A DNA stretch of 64,000 nt from Nocardioides sp. (GCA_020636915.1 JACJWV010000012.1:101613-165612), one strand, 5' to 3'. Shown: positions 43,990-53,244, counted from the stretch's first letter. A program made the numbers and translations. The notes: generated by a model from the letters alone, not told the origin.

Positions 43990-46415
43990 GCGGGGATCTC
44001 CGAGTCGGATGGGTGGCGGTCGAGTCGCAGGTCGTGCCCGTCGCGGATAGCCGAACGGATCCGGTGGGGGGTGGCCGGGAGGTGGAAGACCCCGACGCCG
44101 AAGGGACGCAGCGCGTCGCTGATCGCGTTGGCGATGGCGGCCGGAGCGCCGATCGTGCCGCCCTCGCCCACGCCCTTGGCGCCCGTGAGGGTGGCGGGGG
44201 AGACGGTGCAGACGTGGGCGATCTCGATGTCTGGCACTTCCGCAACGGTCGGAGGCAGGAAGTCCATGAGGGATGTCGTGACCAGCACGCCGCGCTCGTC
44301 GTACAGGAGCTCCTCAAAGAGTGCGTTGGCGATGCCCTGCACGACGCCGCCCTGGATCTGGCCGTCGACGATCGCCGGGTTGATCAGCTTGCCCGCGTCC
44401 TCGGCCACCAGGAAGCGTGTGATGTCGACCTGTCCGGTCAGCGGGTCGACCTCGACCTCGGCGACGTGGCAGGCGTTGGCGAAGGTCCCACTGGGGTCGT
44501 AGACCCCGACGGACTCGAGCGCCGGCTCGCCCTTGTCGGGGTTGAGGTGTGAGGAGTGGTACGTGTCTCGGGCCAGGACCGCGATCGGGACCGAGCTCTC
44601 GGTACCGCGAAGTCGCGCGCGACCGTCGGTGAGCTCGATGTCCCCGGGGAGACCGCCGAGCCTGTCCGCCGCCAGCCCGCGCAGCCGCTCGGCGAGGTCC
44701 TGCGCAGCGAGCATGGATGCACCCCCTGCGATCACCATCGCCCGGCTGGCGAAGCTGCCCCAGCCGTACGGCGTCGCGTCGGTGTCGCTCGCGATCACCC
44801 GGACCTGGTCAGGGGAAAGTCCCAGCTCGTCGCAGACCACCTGGGCGAGGGAGGTCTTGAGTCCCTGACCGTGGGGGGATGCACCGATGCGCAGCGTTAC
44901 GCATCCGGAGGGGTCCATCGCCACGACCACGCGCTCGAAGCCGGGGGTGATTAAGGCCTTGCGGGCCTCGGCGTGACCGAACGGTCGGGACCGCGCGACC
45001 ATCGCCGGCGTTCCGTAGCCGGTGCGCTCGGCAAAGCAGGAGAACCCAATCCCGAGGTAGCGGCCCTGGCTGCGAGCGACTGCTTGCCGGGCGGCGAAGT
45101 CGTCGAGGTCGGCCATCCCCGCGGCGATCGCCAGGGTCTCGCGGTGCGAGGCCTCGTCGAGCACGAGTCCGGTGGGGGATCGGTGCGGGAACTCCGAGAC
45201 GAGGTTGAGGTCGCGGATCGCGACCCGATCGATCCCGAGCTCCTCGGCCGCCACGTCCATGAGCCGCTCGAGGGCCAGCACCTGGATCGGGCGCGAGACG
45301 CCCCGGTACGGCGCGATCGGGCACTTGTTGGTGGTCACCCCGCGCGAGCGGACGTCGTACTCCGGGACCTTGTAGGGGCCGCTCAGCTCCGCTAGCGCCA
45401 TGAGCGGCTCCACGCCCCAGGTCACCGGGTAGCAGCAGTAGGCGCCGAGGTCGCAGACGATGTCGGCCCGCAGCGCGACCAGCTCGCCGTCGGCCGTGAA
45501 AGCGCCGTCGACGTCGTACACCTGCTCACGGCTGTGCCAGCCGGCCAGGAAGTTCTCCTCCCGCGTCTCGATCCACGCCACGTCACGCCGGAGCCGGCGA
45601 GCGACCCAGACGATCGCCACGTCCTCGCGGGCCAGGGTCATCTTGGCGCCGAAGCCACCACCGACGTCTGGTGCGACCACACGCAGGTCGTCCTCGGGGA
45701 TTCCGAGGCAGTCGGCGATTCCCGTCCGGGTGACGTGCGGCATCTGCGAGGTGGCGTGCAGCGTGGTCCTACCGCTGCTCCGTTCGAAGGCGGCATGCGC
45801 GGCGCGCGCCTCCAACGGCATGGCGCTCTGGCGACCTGAGCTAACCCGGACGGACACGGTCCGGTGCGCAGCGGCGAAGGCGGCATCGGCGTTCGGTGTC
45901 GTGATGCGTCCGTCGACCACGACGTTCGGCGCGTTGGGGTGGTCCTCCGGTACGTCGTCGTGCACGATCGGCGCGTCGTACGCCAACGCTGCGCTCGCGG
46001 AGAGCACCGCGGGCAGCTGCTCGATCTCGACGGCGACCCGCTCGGCGGCGTCCTCGGCCTCGGCCTCGGTCGCCGCGACGACTACCGCGATCGGCTCACC
46101 CACGAAGCGAACCCGGTCACCTGCCAAAATGGGGGTGGCGACCTCGACGAAGTCGGGCCGGTGGAGGACTGCGCGGATGGGCTCCACCTCGACGAGATCG
46201 GCTGCTGTGAATCCGGTGACGTCAGGGGGGATCGCCACCGAGACGATGCGGCCCGAAGCCACGCTGCTACGCACGAAGCGAGCGTGCAGGACCTGGTCGT
46301 TGTGTGACGCGATGTCGGCAACGTAGTTGCCCCAGCCGCGCACGATTGCGGGATCCTCCAGCCTCGGGATGGGGCGTCCGGACCAGGTCGGCGGCTCGGC
46401 AGAGGGGGAGTTCAC
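43986..46415 (-). CDS. Molybdopterin-binding catalytic subunit of a xanthine dehydrogenase-family hydroxylase (first copy)
   Basis: An 809-residue large subunit. Features are LEDPAIVRGWGNYVADI, VRFVGEPIAVVVA, PDVGGGFGAKM, APYRGVSRPIQVLALERLMD, LRIGASPHGQGLKTSLAQ and the catalytic glutamate region GAKGVGEGGTIGAPAAIANAI. The sequence differs from the copy at 41120-43483 throughout, so these are two paralogues rather than a recent duplication. Whether they form two enzymes sharing the small subunits or one mixed complex cannot be told. It overlaps its neighbours by 4 bp on each side. Confidence 0.93.
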   Translation of the reverse strand: MNSPSAEPPTWSGRPIPRLEDPAIVRGWGNYVADIASHNDQVLHARFVRSSVASGRIVSVAIPPDVTGFTAADLVEVEPIRAVLHRPDFVEVATPILAGDRVRFVGEPIAVVVAATEAEAEDAAERVAVEIEQLPAVLSASAALAYDAPIVHDDVPEDHPNAPNVVVDGRITTPNADAAFAAAHRTVSVRVSSGRQSAMPLEARAAHAAFERSSGRTTLHATSQMPHVTRTGIADCLGIPEDDLRVVAPDVGGGFGAKMTLAREDVAIVWVARRLRRDVAWIETREENFLAGWHSREQVYDVDGAFTADGELVALRADIVCDLGAYCCYPVTWGVEPLMALAELSGPYKVPEYDVRSRGVTTNKCPIAPYRGVSRPIQVLALERLMDVAAEELGIDRVAIRDLNLVSEFPHRSPTGLVLDEASHRETLAIAAGMADLDDFAARQAVARSQGRYLGIGFSCFAERTGYGTPAMVARSRPFGHAEARKALITPGFERVVVAMDPSGCVTLRIGASPHGQGLKTSLAQVVCDELGLSPDQVRVIASDTDATPYGWGSFASRAMVIAGGASMLAAQDLAERLRGLAADRLGGLPGDIELTDGRARLRGTESSVPIAVLARDTYHSSHLNPDKGEPALESVGVYDPSGTFANACHVAEVEVDPLTGQVDITRFLVAEDAGKLINPAIVDGQIQGGVVQGIANALFEELLYDERGVLVTTSLMDFLPPTVAEVPDIEIAHVCTVSPATLTGAKGVGEGGTIGAPAAIANAISDALRPFGVGVFHLPATPHRIRSAIRDGHDLRLDRHPSDSEIPA

Positions 46416-47275
46416 GTCGCCCCCATGCCGGATCGGACGGCACGTGGGAGCAGTGCCCGTACCAGGTCGCGGCGGTAGTCGGCGTCTCCGTGGACGTCGC
46501 TGGGAGGATCGACCTCGTCCGCCGCGGCCTCAGCTGCGGCGACGACGAGCTCGGGAGTGAAGGCCTGCCCGGCGAGAACAGTCTCGGCGGCTTCACTCCT
46601 GAAGGGGATCTCGTGCACGCCACCCAGGCTGATTCGGGCCTCGGCCACGACACCCTCAACGATGTTGAGTGCAGTCGTCGCGGTCACGATGCCGAAGTCG
46701 CCGGCCCGGCGGGCGAACTCGGCGATGCCGGTGACCCAGGTCTCGCCCAGGACGGGAAGGGTCACCGCGACCAGGATCTCGTCGAGCTCCAGGGATGTGG
46801 TGAAGATGGACTGGAAGAAGTCGGCCGCCTGGATCGTGCGCTCGCCCCGCGAGGCACTGACGACCGTCATCTCGGCGTCGAGCAGAGCAGCGACCTGGCA
46901 CCACTCCGAGGCGGCGTCGCAGTGGGCGATAGATCCCCCAAAGGTGCCGCGGGTCCGGATCGGAAGGTGACCGACATGACCCGCCGCCTCGCGCAGCAGC
47001 TCCCCCAGCGGTCCGGGCAACTCGTTGCGTTGCACATCGATGTGCCGGGTCCGAGCGGCGACCCGGAGCCGGTCGCCGCTGACAGACATTCCCTCGAGGT
47101 CGGGCACCCGGTTGATGTCGATGAGCCGGGTCGGGCTGGCCAGGCGGAAGTTCATCATCGGTACCAGGCTCTGTCCACCCGCCAGGACCTTGCTCTCGTC
47201 AGGGTCCCGCGCCAGCATCCCGAGGGCCTCCTCAAGGCTCTCGGGCCGGTGGTACTCGAACGGGCTGGGCTTCAC
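46412..47275 (-). CDS. FAD-binding subunit of the molybdenum hydroxylase
   Basis: A 287-residue CO dehydrogenase/xanthine dehydrogenase medium subunit. FAD-binding motifs are LAGGQSLVPMMNFRLA and RTRGTFGGSIAHCDAASEW, followed by the usual C-terminal domain (ISLGGVHEIPFRSEAAETVLAG). It accepts electrons from the Fe-S subunit. It is the only FAD subunit in the cluster and is translationally coupled to the nitrilase-like and large-subunit genes. Confidence 0.94.
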   Translation of the reverse strand: MKPSPFEYHRPESLEEALGMLARDPDESKVLAGGQSLVPMMNFRLASPTRLIDINRVPDLEGMSVSGDRLRVAARTRHIDVQRNELPGPLGELLREAAGHVGHLPIRTRGTFGGSIAHCDAASEWCQVAALLDAEMTVVSASRGERTIQAADFFQSIFTTSLELDEILVAVTLPVLGETWVTGIAEFARRAGDFGIVTATTALNIVEGVVAEARISLGGVHEIPFRSEAAETVLAGQAFTPELVVAAAEAAADEVDPPSDVHGDADYRRDLVRALLPRAVRSGMGAT

Positions 47276-48138
47276 AGGATCTCCCCTCGATAGGCCACGC
47301 CATAGACATCGGTGCGTCGGTCCGCCCGTGGCCGGATCCGGTCACCACGCACCCGCGAGGCGCGCACGGCGTCCAGGTCGATCTCCACCAACGCGTGGTC
47401 GGGACCGGTTCGGGACAGCGGGCCCGCAAGGAGCTCGCCGTACGCATCGACCGCGACCGACCCGCCGAGCGTCGCTGGCCCGCCAACGCTGGCGCCAGCG
47501 ACCTGGCTCACCGCCACGACGGCGACCTGGTTCATGTTGGCCTGGGCGATCACACCGTCTACGTGACCCGTGGCACCGGCCACCGGCACGTGCTTGTCGA
47601 ACCCCCCCACCCAGGCCGCCGGCGCGATCACGAGGTCGGCTCCGCGAAGGGTGAGGGCTCGTAGCACCTCCACGAAACGGAGGTCGTAGCAGATGCAGAC
47701 CGCCAAGCAGCCCCAACGGGTGTTGGCGACGGGGAGACCCAGGTCTCCCGGCGTGTAGGCGTACTTCTCGGTGTCGAAGAGATGCAACTTACGGTAGTGG
47801 AGAACGGGCCCCTCGCCATCGACGACCACGACCGAGTTGAAGTAGTCCGACCCGGCGCGCTCGCAGAAACCGACCGTCACGAGGCCGTCGTACTCACGGG
47901 CCACCTCGATCAGCGCGGCGACGCCAGGGCCGTCCACCGGCTCGGCGAGCCGGGCTACGTCGTCGTTCGCGACGACGTAGCCGCTGAGGGCGAGCTCGGG
48001 GAGCACGACGAGGTCGGCACCGTCTGCGAACGCCGCACGGGTGCGCGCGAGAGCTGTCGCGAGGTTGCCGGCGCCGTCACCTGGCCGAAGCTCGACCTGC
48101 TCCAGCCCGACCGAGATCGTGGCAGCCCCAGCGCTCAC
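47272..48138 (-). CDS. Nitrilase-superfamily carbon-nitrogen hydrolase
   Basis: A 288-residue amidase/carbamoylase-like enzyme. The catalytic Glu-Lys-Cys triad is visible: VVLPELALSGY, HYRKLHLFDTEKYAY and CLAVCICYDLRFVEV. Further family landmarks are FNSVVVVDGEG and APAAWVGG. The superfamily includes N-carbamoyl amino acid hydrolases and aliphatic amidases. In this setting it probably hydrolyses an amide or carbamoyl intermediate after ring opening. It overlaps both neighbours by 4 bp. Confidence 0.92.
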   Translation of the reverse strand: MSAGAATISVGLEQVELRPGDGAGNLATALARTRAAFADGADLVVLPELALSGYVVANDDVARLAEPVDGPGVAALIEVAREYDGLVTVGFCERAGSDYFNSVVVVDGEGPVLHYRKLHLFDTEKYAYTPGDLGLPVANTRWGCLAVCICYDLRFVEVLRALTLRGADLVIAPAAWVGGFDKHVPVAGATGHVDGVIAQANMNQVAVVAVSQVAGASVGGPATLGGSVAVDAYGELLAGPLSRTGPDHALVEIDLDAVRASRVRGDRIRPRADRRTDVYGVAYRGEIL

Positions 48139-48983
48139 GGCTGCGCCGCGGGGAGGTCCACCCGGTACGCGAGGGCGTCGACGTCCACGCCGGCGGCACG
48201 GAGCATATCGACGTCGGCCGGGCAGGGCCCGCCGACGCTGACGACCCGCTCGCCGCGGTCGGCCGCCACGGCGTGCCAGAACCCGATCTCGATGTGGACC
48301 GTGTCGCCCGGACCGAACTCGAGCTTCTCCCCGGTCGTGACGTTCTCCGCGGTGCCTCGGCCCTCGAGGATGTGGATGGTGTCCTCAGAGATGGCGTGGA
48401 CGTGTTCCCGGTTGCGCTCTCCCGGCTCGAGCACGACGTAGTTCATGTTGGCGGTCACGGCTCCTGCGCCCAGCCACACCACGAGGCGGGCATCGCGCGA
48501 GATGAAGGGGACCATCAGGCCCGGTCGGTCGCGGTGGTAGACCGTGATGGCGGGTTCCGCGCCGACCACGGGCTCTCGTGCGCCGATCTGCGCGTCCACC
48601 GGGCTCGGACCACCCACGAGCCTGGCGCCCGCCCCGCTGGTGAGGCTGTAGACGCTCCCGCCGGGCACGTGGACCATGCCGCCCGGCTCGAGCGTGTGCC
48701 GGAGCTCCCCGCTGCCGACCTGCTCGATCACAGTGACGGCGCCGTCGACCACGTAATAGACCCCCTCGCCCTCATGCGTGAGGGCGACGCTGGCGCCGCC
48801 CGGGGCCAGCGCCACGTCGTAGAAGCTTCGGCACGCGGCGCCTCGGCTCGGGCCGACGATCTCACGCCAGGTGCCGTCGGTTAGGAGCCCGAGGTCCGGA
48901 CCCCACTGGTCGGGTGAGATGACGGCCAAGCCGGGGGATTTCGCGCGGTCTTCGATCACGCGCACAACACTACTTTCAACCAT
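48135..48983 (-). CDS. Bicupin-domain protein
   Basis: A 282-residue protein with two cupin barrels. The first has LTHEGEGVYYVVDGAVTVIEQ and HVPGGSVYSL. The second has GERNREHVHAISEDTIHILEGRG and FGPGDTVHIEIGFWHAV with histidines suited to metal binding. The general plan resembles ureidoglycine aminohydrolase-type bicupins of purine breakdown, but this is not a firm assignment. It is the first gene of the six-gene Mo-hydroxylase operon. Its ATG overlaps a weak operator-like sequence (TTCAAC-CAT-ATCAAA, 48975-48989). Confidence 0.8.
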   Translation of the reverse strand: MVESSVVRVIEDRAKSPGLAVISPDQWGPDLGLLTDGTWREIVGPSRGAACRSFYDVALAPGGASVALTHEGEGVYYVVDGAVTVIEQVGSGELRHTLEPGGMVHVPGGSVYSLTSGAGARLVGGPSPVDAQIGAREPVVGAEPAITVYHRDRPGLMVPFISRDARLVVWLGAGAVTANMNYVVLEPGERNREHVHAISEDTIHILEGRGTAENVTTGEKLEFGPGDTVHIEIGFWHAVAADRGERVVSVGGPCPADVDMLRAAGVDVDALAYRVDLPAAQP

Positions 48984-49040
48984 ATCAAAATGTCATGCGG
49001 TATCGTTGAATTCGGTCCTCTCGGCTGAGGGCCCGATGGC

Positions 49041-49682
49041 TCAGTCGGAGTCGAGATTGACCCAGACGGCCACGGCCGACTCTGCCCCTGAGTTCATGAT
49101 TCGGTGCGGACGGCTCGAACTGTAGGCGATCACGTCGCCGGGGCGGAGGACGTGCTCCTCCCCCTCGAGCTCGACGGTCAGCGAACCTGAAATGAGGACA
49201 CCGAACTCGCGGCCATCATGGTGCGTTGCGACGGGGCCACTCGCGCCACCGACGTCGTAGGTGTTCACTGCCAGCTCGAGGCCGGCCAGCACGTCGTGAT
49301 GGGCAACCCTGCGAGTGGTGCCCTCACTTGTGCGAACGACGGTCTGGTCCTCGAGCAGGGTGAGCGGCGACACTTCGGCCGTCGCGGGGTGGTCGAAGAG
49401 GTCGTACATGTGCACGCCGAGCGCCGACGCCACCGACACGAGGGTCCCCACTGACGCAGTGGCCACACCGCGTTCAAGCATGCTCAACATCGAGACGCTG
49501 ACGCCCGTCCGATCCGACACGTCCTTTAGGGTCAAGCCCTGCCGCGACCGGAGGGCGCGGACCCTGGCGCCAACCATCGCAATCGTCTGGTCTGCGGTGG
49601 TCACCGTGTCCTTTGCGGGCTCGCCTTGCCGCTTGGCTTCACTGCTCTTGGTCTTCGCGGGCGCCGCATCTTGGGGGGCCAT
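49041..49682 (-). CDS. XRE family transcriptional regulator with C-terminal cupin domain
   Basis: Residues about 35-95 form a helix-turn-helix (VRALRSRQGLTLKDVSDRTGVSVSMLSMLERG), and residues about 130-210 form a cupin that could bind a small ligand (THHDGREFGVLISGSLTVELEGEEHVLRPGDVIAY). A hydrophilic Lys/Glu-rich tail precedes the HTH. ATG 49682 with a GGGAG site is preferred to TTG 49700. It lies between the Mo-hydroxylase operon and the Rieske genes, so it is the best candidate to bind the TTCAAT-N3-ATTGAA sites, though this is an inference. Confidence 0.9.
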   Translation of the reverse strand: MAPQDAAPAKTKSSEAKRQGEPAKDTVTTADQTIAMVGARVRALRSRQGLTLKDVSDRTGVSVSMLSMLERGVATASVGTLVSVASALGVHMYDLFDHPATAEVSPLTLLEDQTVVRTSEGTTRRVAHHDVLAGLELAVNTYDVGGASGPVATHHDGREFGVLISGSLTVELEGEEHVLRPGDVIAYSSSRPHRIMNSGAESAVAVWVNLDSD

Positions 49683-49922
49683 CGTTCTCCCATTCAACAA
49701 AGGGTCCGTTCGACACCGACGTCCGAGGTGATCGAGACTGCCAGGCTCAGAGAAGGGTTTCAGTCTGGATGAAGAGCGTCAAGCGTCCTGCACGGCCGGG
49801 GTCGGCTGAGTTTCAGTGGGACTAATCTAGCGGCTTTGAATCTCGCCGCTCCGGATAGGTTCGTCCAGGGGTTTGCCTGAGCCGATCGAGGGCCTTGCGA
49901 ACTTTCATTAGCCGCACTAGGC

Positions 49923-49937
49923 TTCAATAACATTGAA
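49923..49937 (+). promoter_or_regulatory. Operator-like site, perfect (TTCAAT-AAC-ATTGAA)
   Basis: The best copy of the motif. With one extra pair on each side (C/G at 49922/49938) it makes a 7-3-7 perfect inverted repeat. It lies 23 bp upstream of a small open reading frame and 144 bp upstream of the Rieske oxygenase gene. The rest of 49701-49960 shows no gene. Confidence 0.6.
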
Positions 49938-49960
49938 GTGCGTTCGAGAGGAGCGCCGTC

Positions 49961-50065
49961 ATGACGAACGGCCTGAGTCAGTACGTGGAGTTCCGCCGCG
50001 GTCTCGTGGACGGTGGCGACTGGGTGTTGATCGCGCGGCGTGTCGCCGCGTCCATCCAGCACTGA
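49961..50065 (+). CDS. 34-residue small open reading frame upstream of the Rieske gene
   Basis: ATG 49961 is preceded by CGAGAGGAGCG at good spacing, and the frame ends at TGA 50063-50065, 16 bp before the Rieske start. The peptide (MTNGLSQYVEFRRGLVDGGD, then WVLIARRVAASIQH) has no known domain. Its position directly after the operator and its own ribosome-binding site suggest it is translated, as a leader peptide or small protein; it might also be the remnant of a larger gene. Confidence 0.45.
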   Translation: MTNGLSQYVEFRRGLVDGGDWVLIARRVAASIQH

Positions 50066-50081
50066 CCATTCGGAGATCCTC

Positions 50082-51074
50082 ATGACCCAACTTGCCCTCA
50101 CCCACTTCTGGCACCCGATCTGCACCTCTGAAGAGGTGACCGAGCAGCCCCGGCGGTTCACCCTGCTCGACGACTTCGTCGTCGCCTTTCGCGACGAGAA
50201 CGGAGTGGCGGCCTTTCGCGACCTCTGCATCCACCGCGGGGCTGCGCTCTCGCTCGGTTGGGTGCGCGACGGCAACCTGACATGCCCGTACCACGGTTGG
50301 CAGTACGACCGTAGCGGTGCCTGCATTCGTATCCCCTCGCGGCCGGCCGACGCCCCCATCCCGGCCACCGCAAAGGCTCAGGCCTACCAGGTCCAAGAGA
50401 AGTACGGACTGGTTTGGGTCGCGATGAACGAGCCGGCCGCCGACATTCCCAGTTTCCCCGGTGATGTCTGGGGTAAGCCCGAGTGGAAGTCCTTCGTCGG
50501 CTACCGCGAGGTATGGAACACTTCGGCAGCACGCGCGGTCGAGAACTTCATGGACTTCTCGCACTTCCCCTACGTGCACAACGGCATCCTCGGTACCGAG
50601 GAGACGGCCGAGATCGCCCCCTACACCGTCGAGAAGCGTGATGACGGCCTCTTCTACTACCTCGAGCAGGAGGAGCCGAGCGACCTCTACGGCGCGGGCG
50701 GGACACAACGGGTGCGCTACGAGTACACGCTCGTGGTCCCATTCACGATCCACCTCAAGAAGATTGAGATCGGGACTGGGCGCGAGACCATCATCAGCCA
50801 GTTGACGCTCCCGCTCACGTCCAAGACCACCGAGTTGTTCGTCTTCATCGTCCGAAACCACTCGCATGACGAACCGGATGCGACGTTCGGCGACTTCACC
50901 ACGAAAATTATGGAGCAGGACCGCGTGGTGGTGCAGAGCCAGCGCCCTGAGGAGTTGCCCGAGTCGCTCCGCGAGGAACTGCACATCAAGGTGCCCGACG
51001 CTGCGAGTCTGCTCTATCGCCAACGACTCGCTTCGTTGGCCAAGGTCGAGGTCTTCGGTCCCTACGGAGCCTGA
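50082..51074 (+). CDS. Rieske non-haem iron oxygenase, N-/O-demethylase-like
   Basis: A 330-residue oxygenase. The Rieske centre is CIHRGAALSLGWV with CPYHGWQYD (C-x-H and C-x2-H). The catalytic mononuclear iron site is ENFMDFSHFPYVHNG (two His plus Asp). LTHFWHPICTSEEV at the N-terminus and GACIRIPSRPADAPIP after the Rieske centre resemble, from memory, caffeine N-demethylases (NdmA/NdmB) and vanillate-demethylase-like enzymes. Such enzymes release a methyl group as formaldehyde, which fits the mycothiol formaldehyde genes downstream. ATG 50082 follows CGGAG. Confidence 0.9.
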   Translation: MTQLALTHFWHPICTSEEVTEQPRRFTLLDDFVVAFRDENGVAAFRDLCIHRGAALSLGWVRDGNLTCPYHGWQYDRSGACIRIPSRPADAPIPATAKAQAYQVQEKYGLVWVAMNEPAADIPSFPGDVWGKPEWKSFVGYREVWNTSAARAVENFMDFSHFPYVHNGILGTEETAEIAPYTVEKRDDGLFYYLEQEEPSDLYGAGGTQRVRYEYTLVVPFTIHLKKIEIGTGRETIISQLTLPLTSKTTELFVFIVRNHSHDEPDATFGDFTTKIMEQDRVVVQSQRPEELPESLREELHIKVPDAASLLYRQRLASLAKVEVFGPYGA

Positions 51075-51075
51075 G

Positions 51076-52023
51076 ATGCCAGCGGACCTCCACCTGGTCC
51101 GAGTGGCCAGGCGAGTCGAGCTGGCTGAGGGCGTCGTCGGACTGACGCTCGAGTCAGTGGATGGCACACTGCCGCCATGGGCGCCGGGTGCTCACATTGA
51201 CCTCGTGCTGCCCTCGGGAATCGTGCGCCAGTATTCCCTGTGCGGCCCACTCGGCTCGGACACGTATGAGATCGCCGTCCTCCATGAGCCGGATGGACGG
51301 GGGGGATCTGCCGAGGTGTACCGGGCGATAGGGCCGGGCGCCGAGCTGAAGATTCGTTCCCCCCGCAACCGGTTCCCTCTGGAGCAGTCGACCGAATATC
51401 TCTTCTTCGCAGGGGGCATTGGCATCACGCCGTTGCTCCCGATGATCGAGGCGATCAATCAACAGGCCCTCCCCTGGCGCCTGGTCTATGGGGGTCGCAG
51501 CCGGTCGAGCATGGCCTTTCGCGACCTCCTTGACCCGTACGACCAGGTCACCATCTGGCCCCAGGACGAGTGCGGCCTCATCGAGGTGGTGAGTGAGCTG
51601 ACCGCGAGTCCCGGGGCCGCGGTTTACGCATGCGGCCCATCCCCCCTCATCGATGCAGTCGGGGCCGCGGTCGACCGGGCCGGTCGAGGGCCTCTCCACT
51701 TCGAACGCTTCGTGCCGGTTCCGGTCGCCTCTGGTCAGGAGGGGGCCCCTTCCCAAGCCTTCGAGGTCCAGCTCGGAGAGGACGGCCCTGTCGTCCAGGT
51801 GGCTCCGGATCAGTCTGTGCTGGATGCAGTGCTGGGCGCAGGTGCGGATGTGCTCTTCTCCTGTGAGGAAGGCAGTTGCGGTAGCTGCCAGACGAGAGTG
51901 CTCTCGGGCTCTGTCGACCACCGTGACGATCTGTTGACCGAGGAGGAGCGGGTCGCAGGCGAAATGCTCATCTGCGTGTCCCGCTGTCTGTCGGACCGCC
52001 TTGTCCTCGACATCGCGCTCTAA
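51076..52023 (+). CDS. Phthalate-dioxygenase-type reductase (FMN, NAD, 2Fe-2S)
   Basis: The electron-donating partner of the Rieske oxygenase, starting 1 bp after its stop codon. Domain order in 315 residues is FMN-binding (VRQYSLCGPLG), NAD-binding (FFAGGIGITPLLPMIEA, then VYACGPSPLIDAV) and C-terminal plant-type ferredoxin (SCEEGSCGSCQTRV, then C near residue 300). This is the VanB/PdR order. It differs from the NdmD type, which carries an extra Rieske domain. Confidence 0.94.
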   Translation: MPADLHLVRVARRVELAEGVVGLTLESVDGTLPPWAPGAHIDLVLPSGIVRQYSLCGPLGSDTYEIAVLHEPDGRGGSAEVYRAIGPGAELKIRSPRNRFPLEQSTEYLFFAGGIGITPLLPMIEAINQQALPWRLVYGGRSRSSMAFRDLLDPYDQVTIWPQDECGLIEVVSELTASPGAAVYACGPSPLIDAVGAAVDRAGRGPLHFERFVPVPVASGQEGAPSQAFEVQLGEDGPVVQVAPDQSVLDAVLGAGADVLFSCEEGSCGSCQTRVLSGSVDHRDDLLTEEERVAGEMLICVSRCLSDRLVLDIAL

Positions 52024-52125
52024 GCACCAGCCGGCTCGTCCAGAACCCGGCAACTTCGATTCCCCCGTCCTCGATCGGCATCCATGCCGTATCGATTTGA
52101 TCCATCGCTGAGGAGATCCAACGAG

Positions 52126-53244
52126 ATGAGTGCGCACACCGTGAAGGGCGTGGTCGCCCGCGGCAAGGGTCAGCCCGTCGAGCTCGTCACCATCCACGTC
52201 CCGGACCCGGGTCCGGGGGAGGCGCTGGTGCAGGTGCAGGCCTGCGGGGTCTGCCACACCGACCTGCACTACCGGGAGGGCGGGATCAACGACGACTTCC
52301 CGTTCCTGCTCGGCCACGAGGCCGCGGGTGTCGTGGAGGCGGTCGGCGAGGGCGTGACGACGGTGGCGCCCGGCGACTTCGTGGTGCTGAACTGGCGGGC
52401 GGTGTGTGGCAACTGCCGCGCGTGCGACCGCGGGGAGCCGTGGTACTGCTTCGCGACCCACAACGCGACGCAGAAGATGACGCTCGAGGACGGAACCGAG
52501 CTCTCCCCGGCGCTGGGGATCGGCGCGTTCGCGGAGAAGACGCTCGTCGCCGCGGGGCAGTGCACGAAGGTCGATCCGTCGGCGCGTGCAGCGGCGGTGG
52601 GGCTGCTCGGGTGCGGCGTGATGGCCGGCCTGGGGGCTGCGATCAACACCGGCGCGGTGACGCGGGGGAAGTCGGTGGCGGTCATCGGCTGCGGCGGCGT
52701 CGGGGTCGCGGCGGTCGCCGGGTCCGCCCTGGCCGGGGCGAGCCCGATCATCGCGGTCGACATCGACCCCAAGAAGCTCGAGGCCGCGCAGCGGATGGGC
52801 GCGACCCACACGATCGACTCCTCGCAGGTCGACCCGGTCGAGGAGATCAAGAGGATCTGTGCCGAGGTCTACCGCGGGGCCGACGGCGCGGACGTCGTCG
52901 TCGAGGCGGTCGGTCGCCCGGAGACGTGGAAGCAGGCGTTCTACGCTCGCGACCTCGCCGGGACCGTCGTGCTGGTCGGCGTCCCGACGCCGGACATGAA
53001 GGTCCCCGACCTCCCGCTCATCGACGTCTTCGGCCGGGGCGGGTCGCTGAAGTCGTCCTGGTACGGCGACTGCCTGCCCAGCCGCGACTTCCCGATGCTC
53101 GTCGACCTCTACCGGCAGGGCCGGCTCGACCTCGACGCGTTCGTGTCGGAGGAGATCGGCATCGGCGACGTGGAGGCGGCGTTCGAGAAGATGCACCACG
53201 CCAGTGACGGGCAGAGCGTGCTCCGATCGGTGGTCGTCCTCTGA
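52126..53244 (+). CDS. mscR: S-(hydroxymethyl)mycothiol dehydrogenase
   Basis: A 372-residue zinc-dependent class III-like alcohol dehydrogenase that oxidises the formaldehyde-mycothiol adduct with NAD. Zinc ligands are in [19 protein letters not shown] and the structural-zinc Cys group [15 protein letters not shown]. The Rossmann motif is [14 protein letters not shown]. The stretches [20 protein letters not shown] and [11 protein letters not shown] are close to mycobacterial MscR/AdhE2 as I remember it. ATG 52126 follows GAGGAG. It overlaps the MBL-fold gene, an arrangement also known in mycobacteria (Rv2259-Rv2260). Base composition is more GC-rich here than in the Rieske genes. Confidence 0.93.
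   Translation: MSAHTVKGVVARGKGQPVELVTIHVPDPGPGEALVQVQACGVCHTDLHYREGGINDDFPFLLGHEAAGVVEAVGEGVTTVAPGDFVVLNWRAVCGNCRACDRGEPWYCFATHNATQKMTLEDGTELSPALGIGAFAEKTLVAAGQCTKVDPSARAAAVGLLGCGVMAGLGAAINTGAVTRGKSVAVIGCGGVGVAAVAGSALAGASPIIAVDIDPKKLEAAQRMGATHTIDSSQVDPVEEIKRICAEVYRGADGADVVVEAVGRPETWKQAFYARDLAGTVVLVGVPTPDMKVPDLPLIDVFGRGGSLKSSWYGDCLPSRDFPMLVDLYRQGRLDLDAFVSEEIGIGDVEAAFEKMHHASDGQSVLRSVVVL

Noticed and set aside
51154..53199. Minus-strand open frame of 681 codons opposite the reductase and mscR genes
   Set aside because: It covers two genes with complete motifs on the plus strand; its own sequence is His/Arg/Asp-rich shadow sequence.
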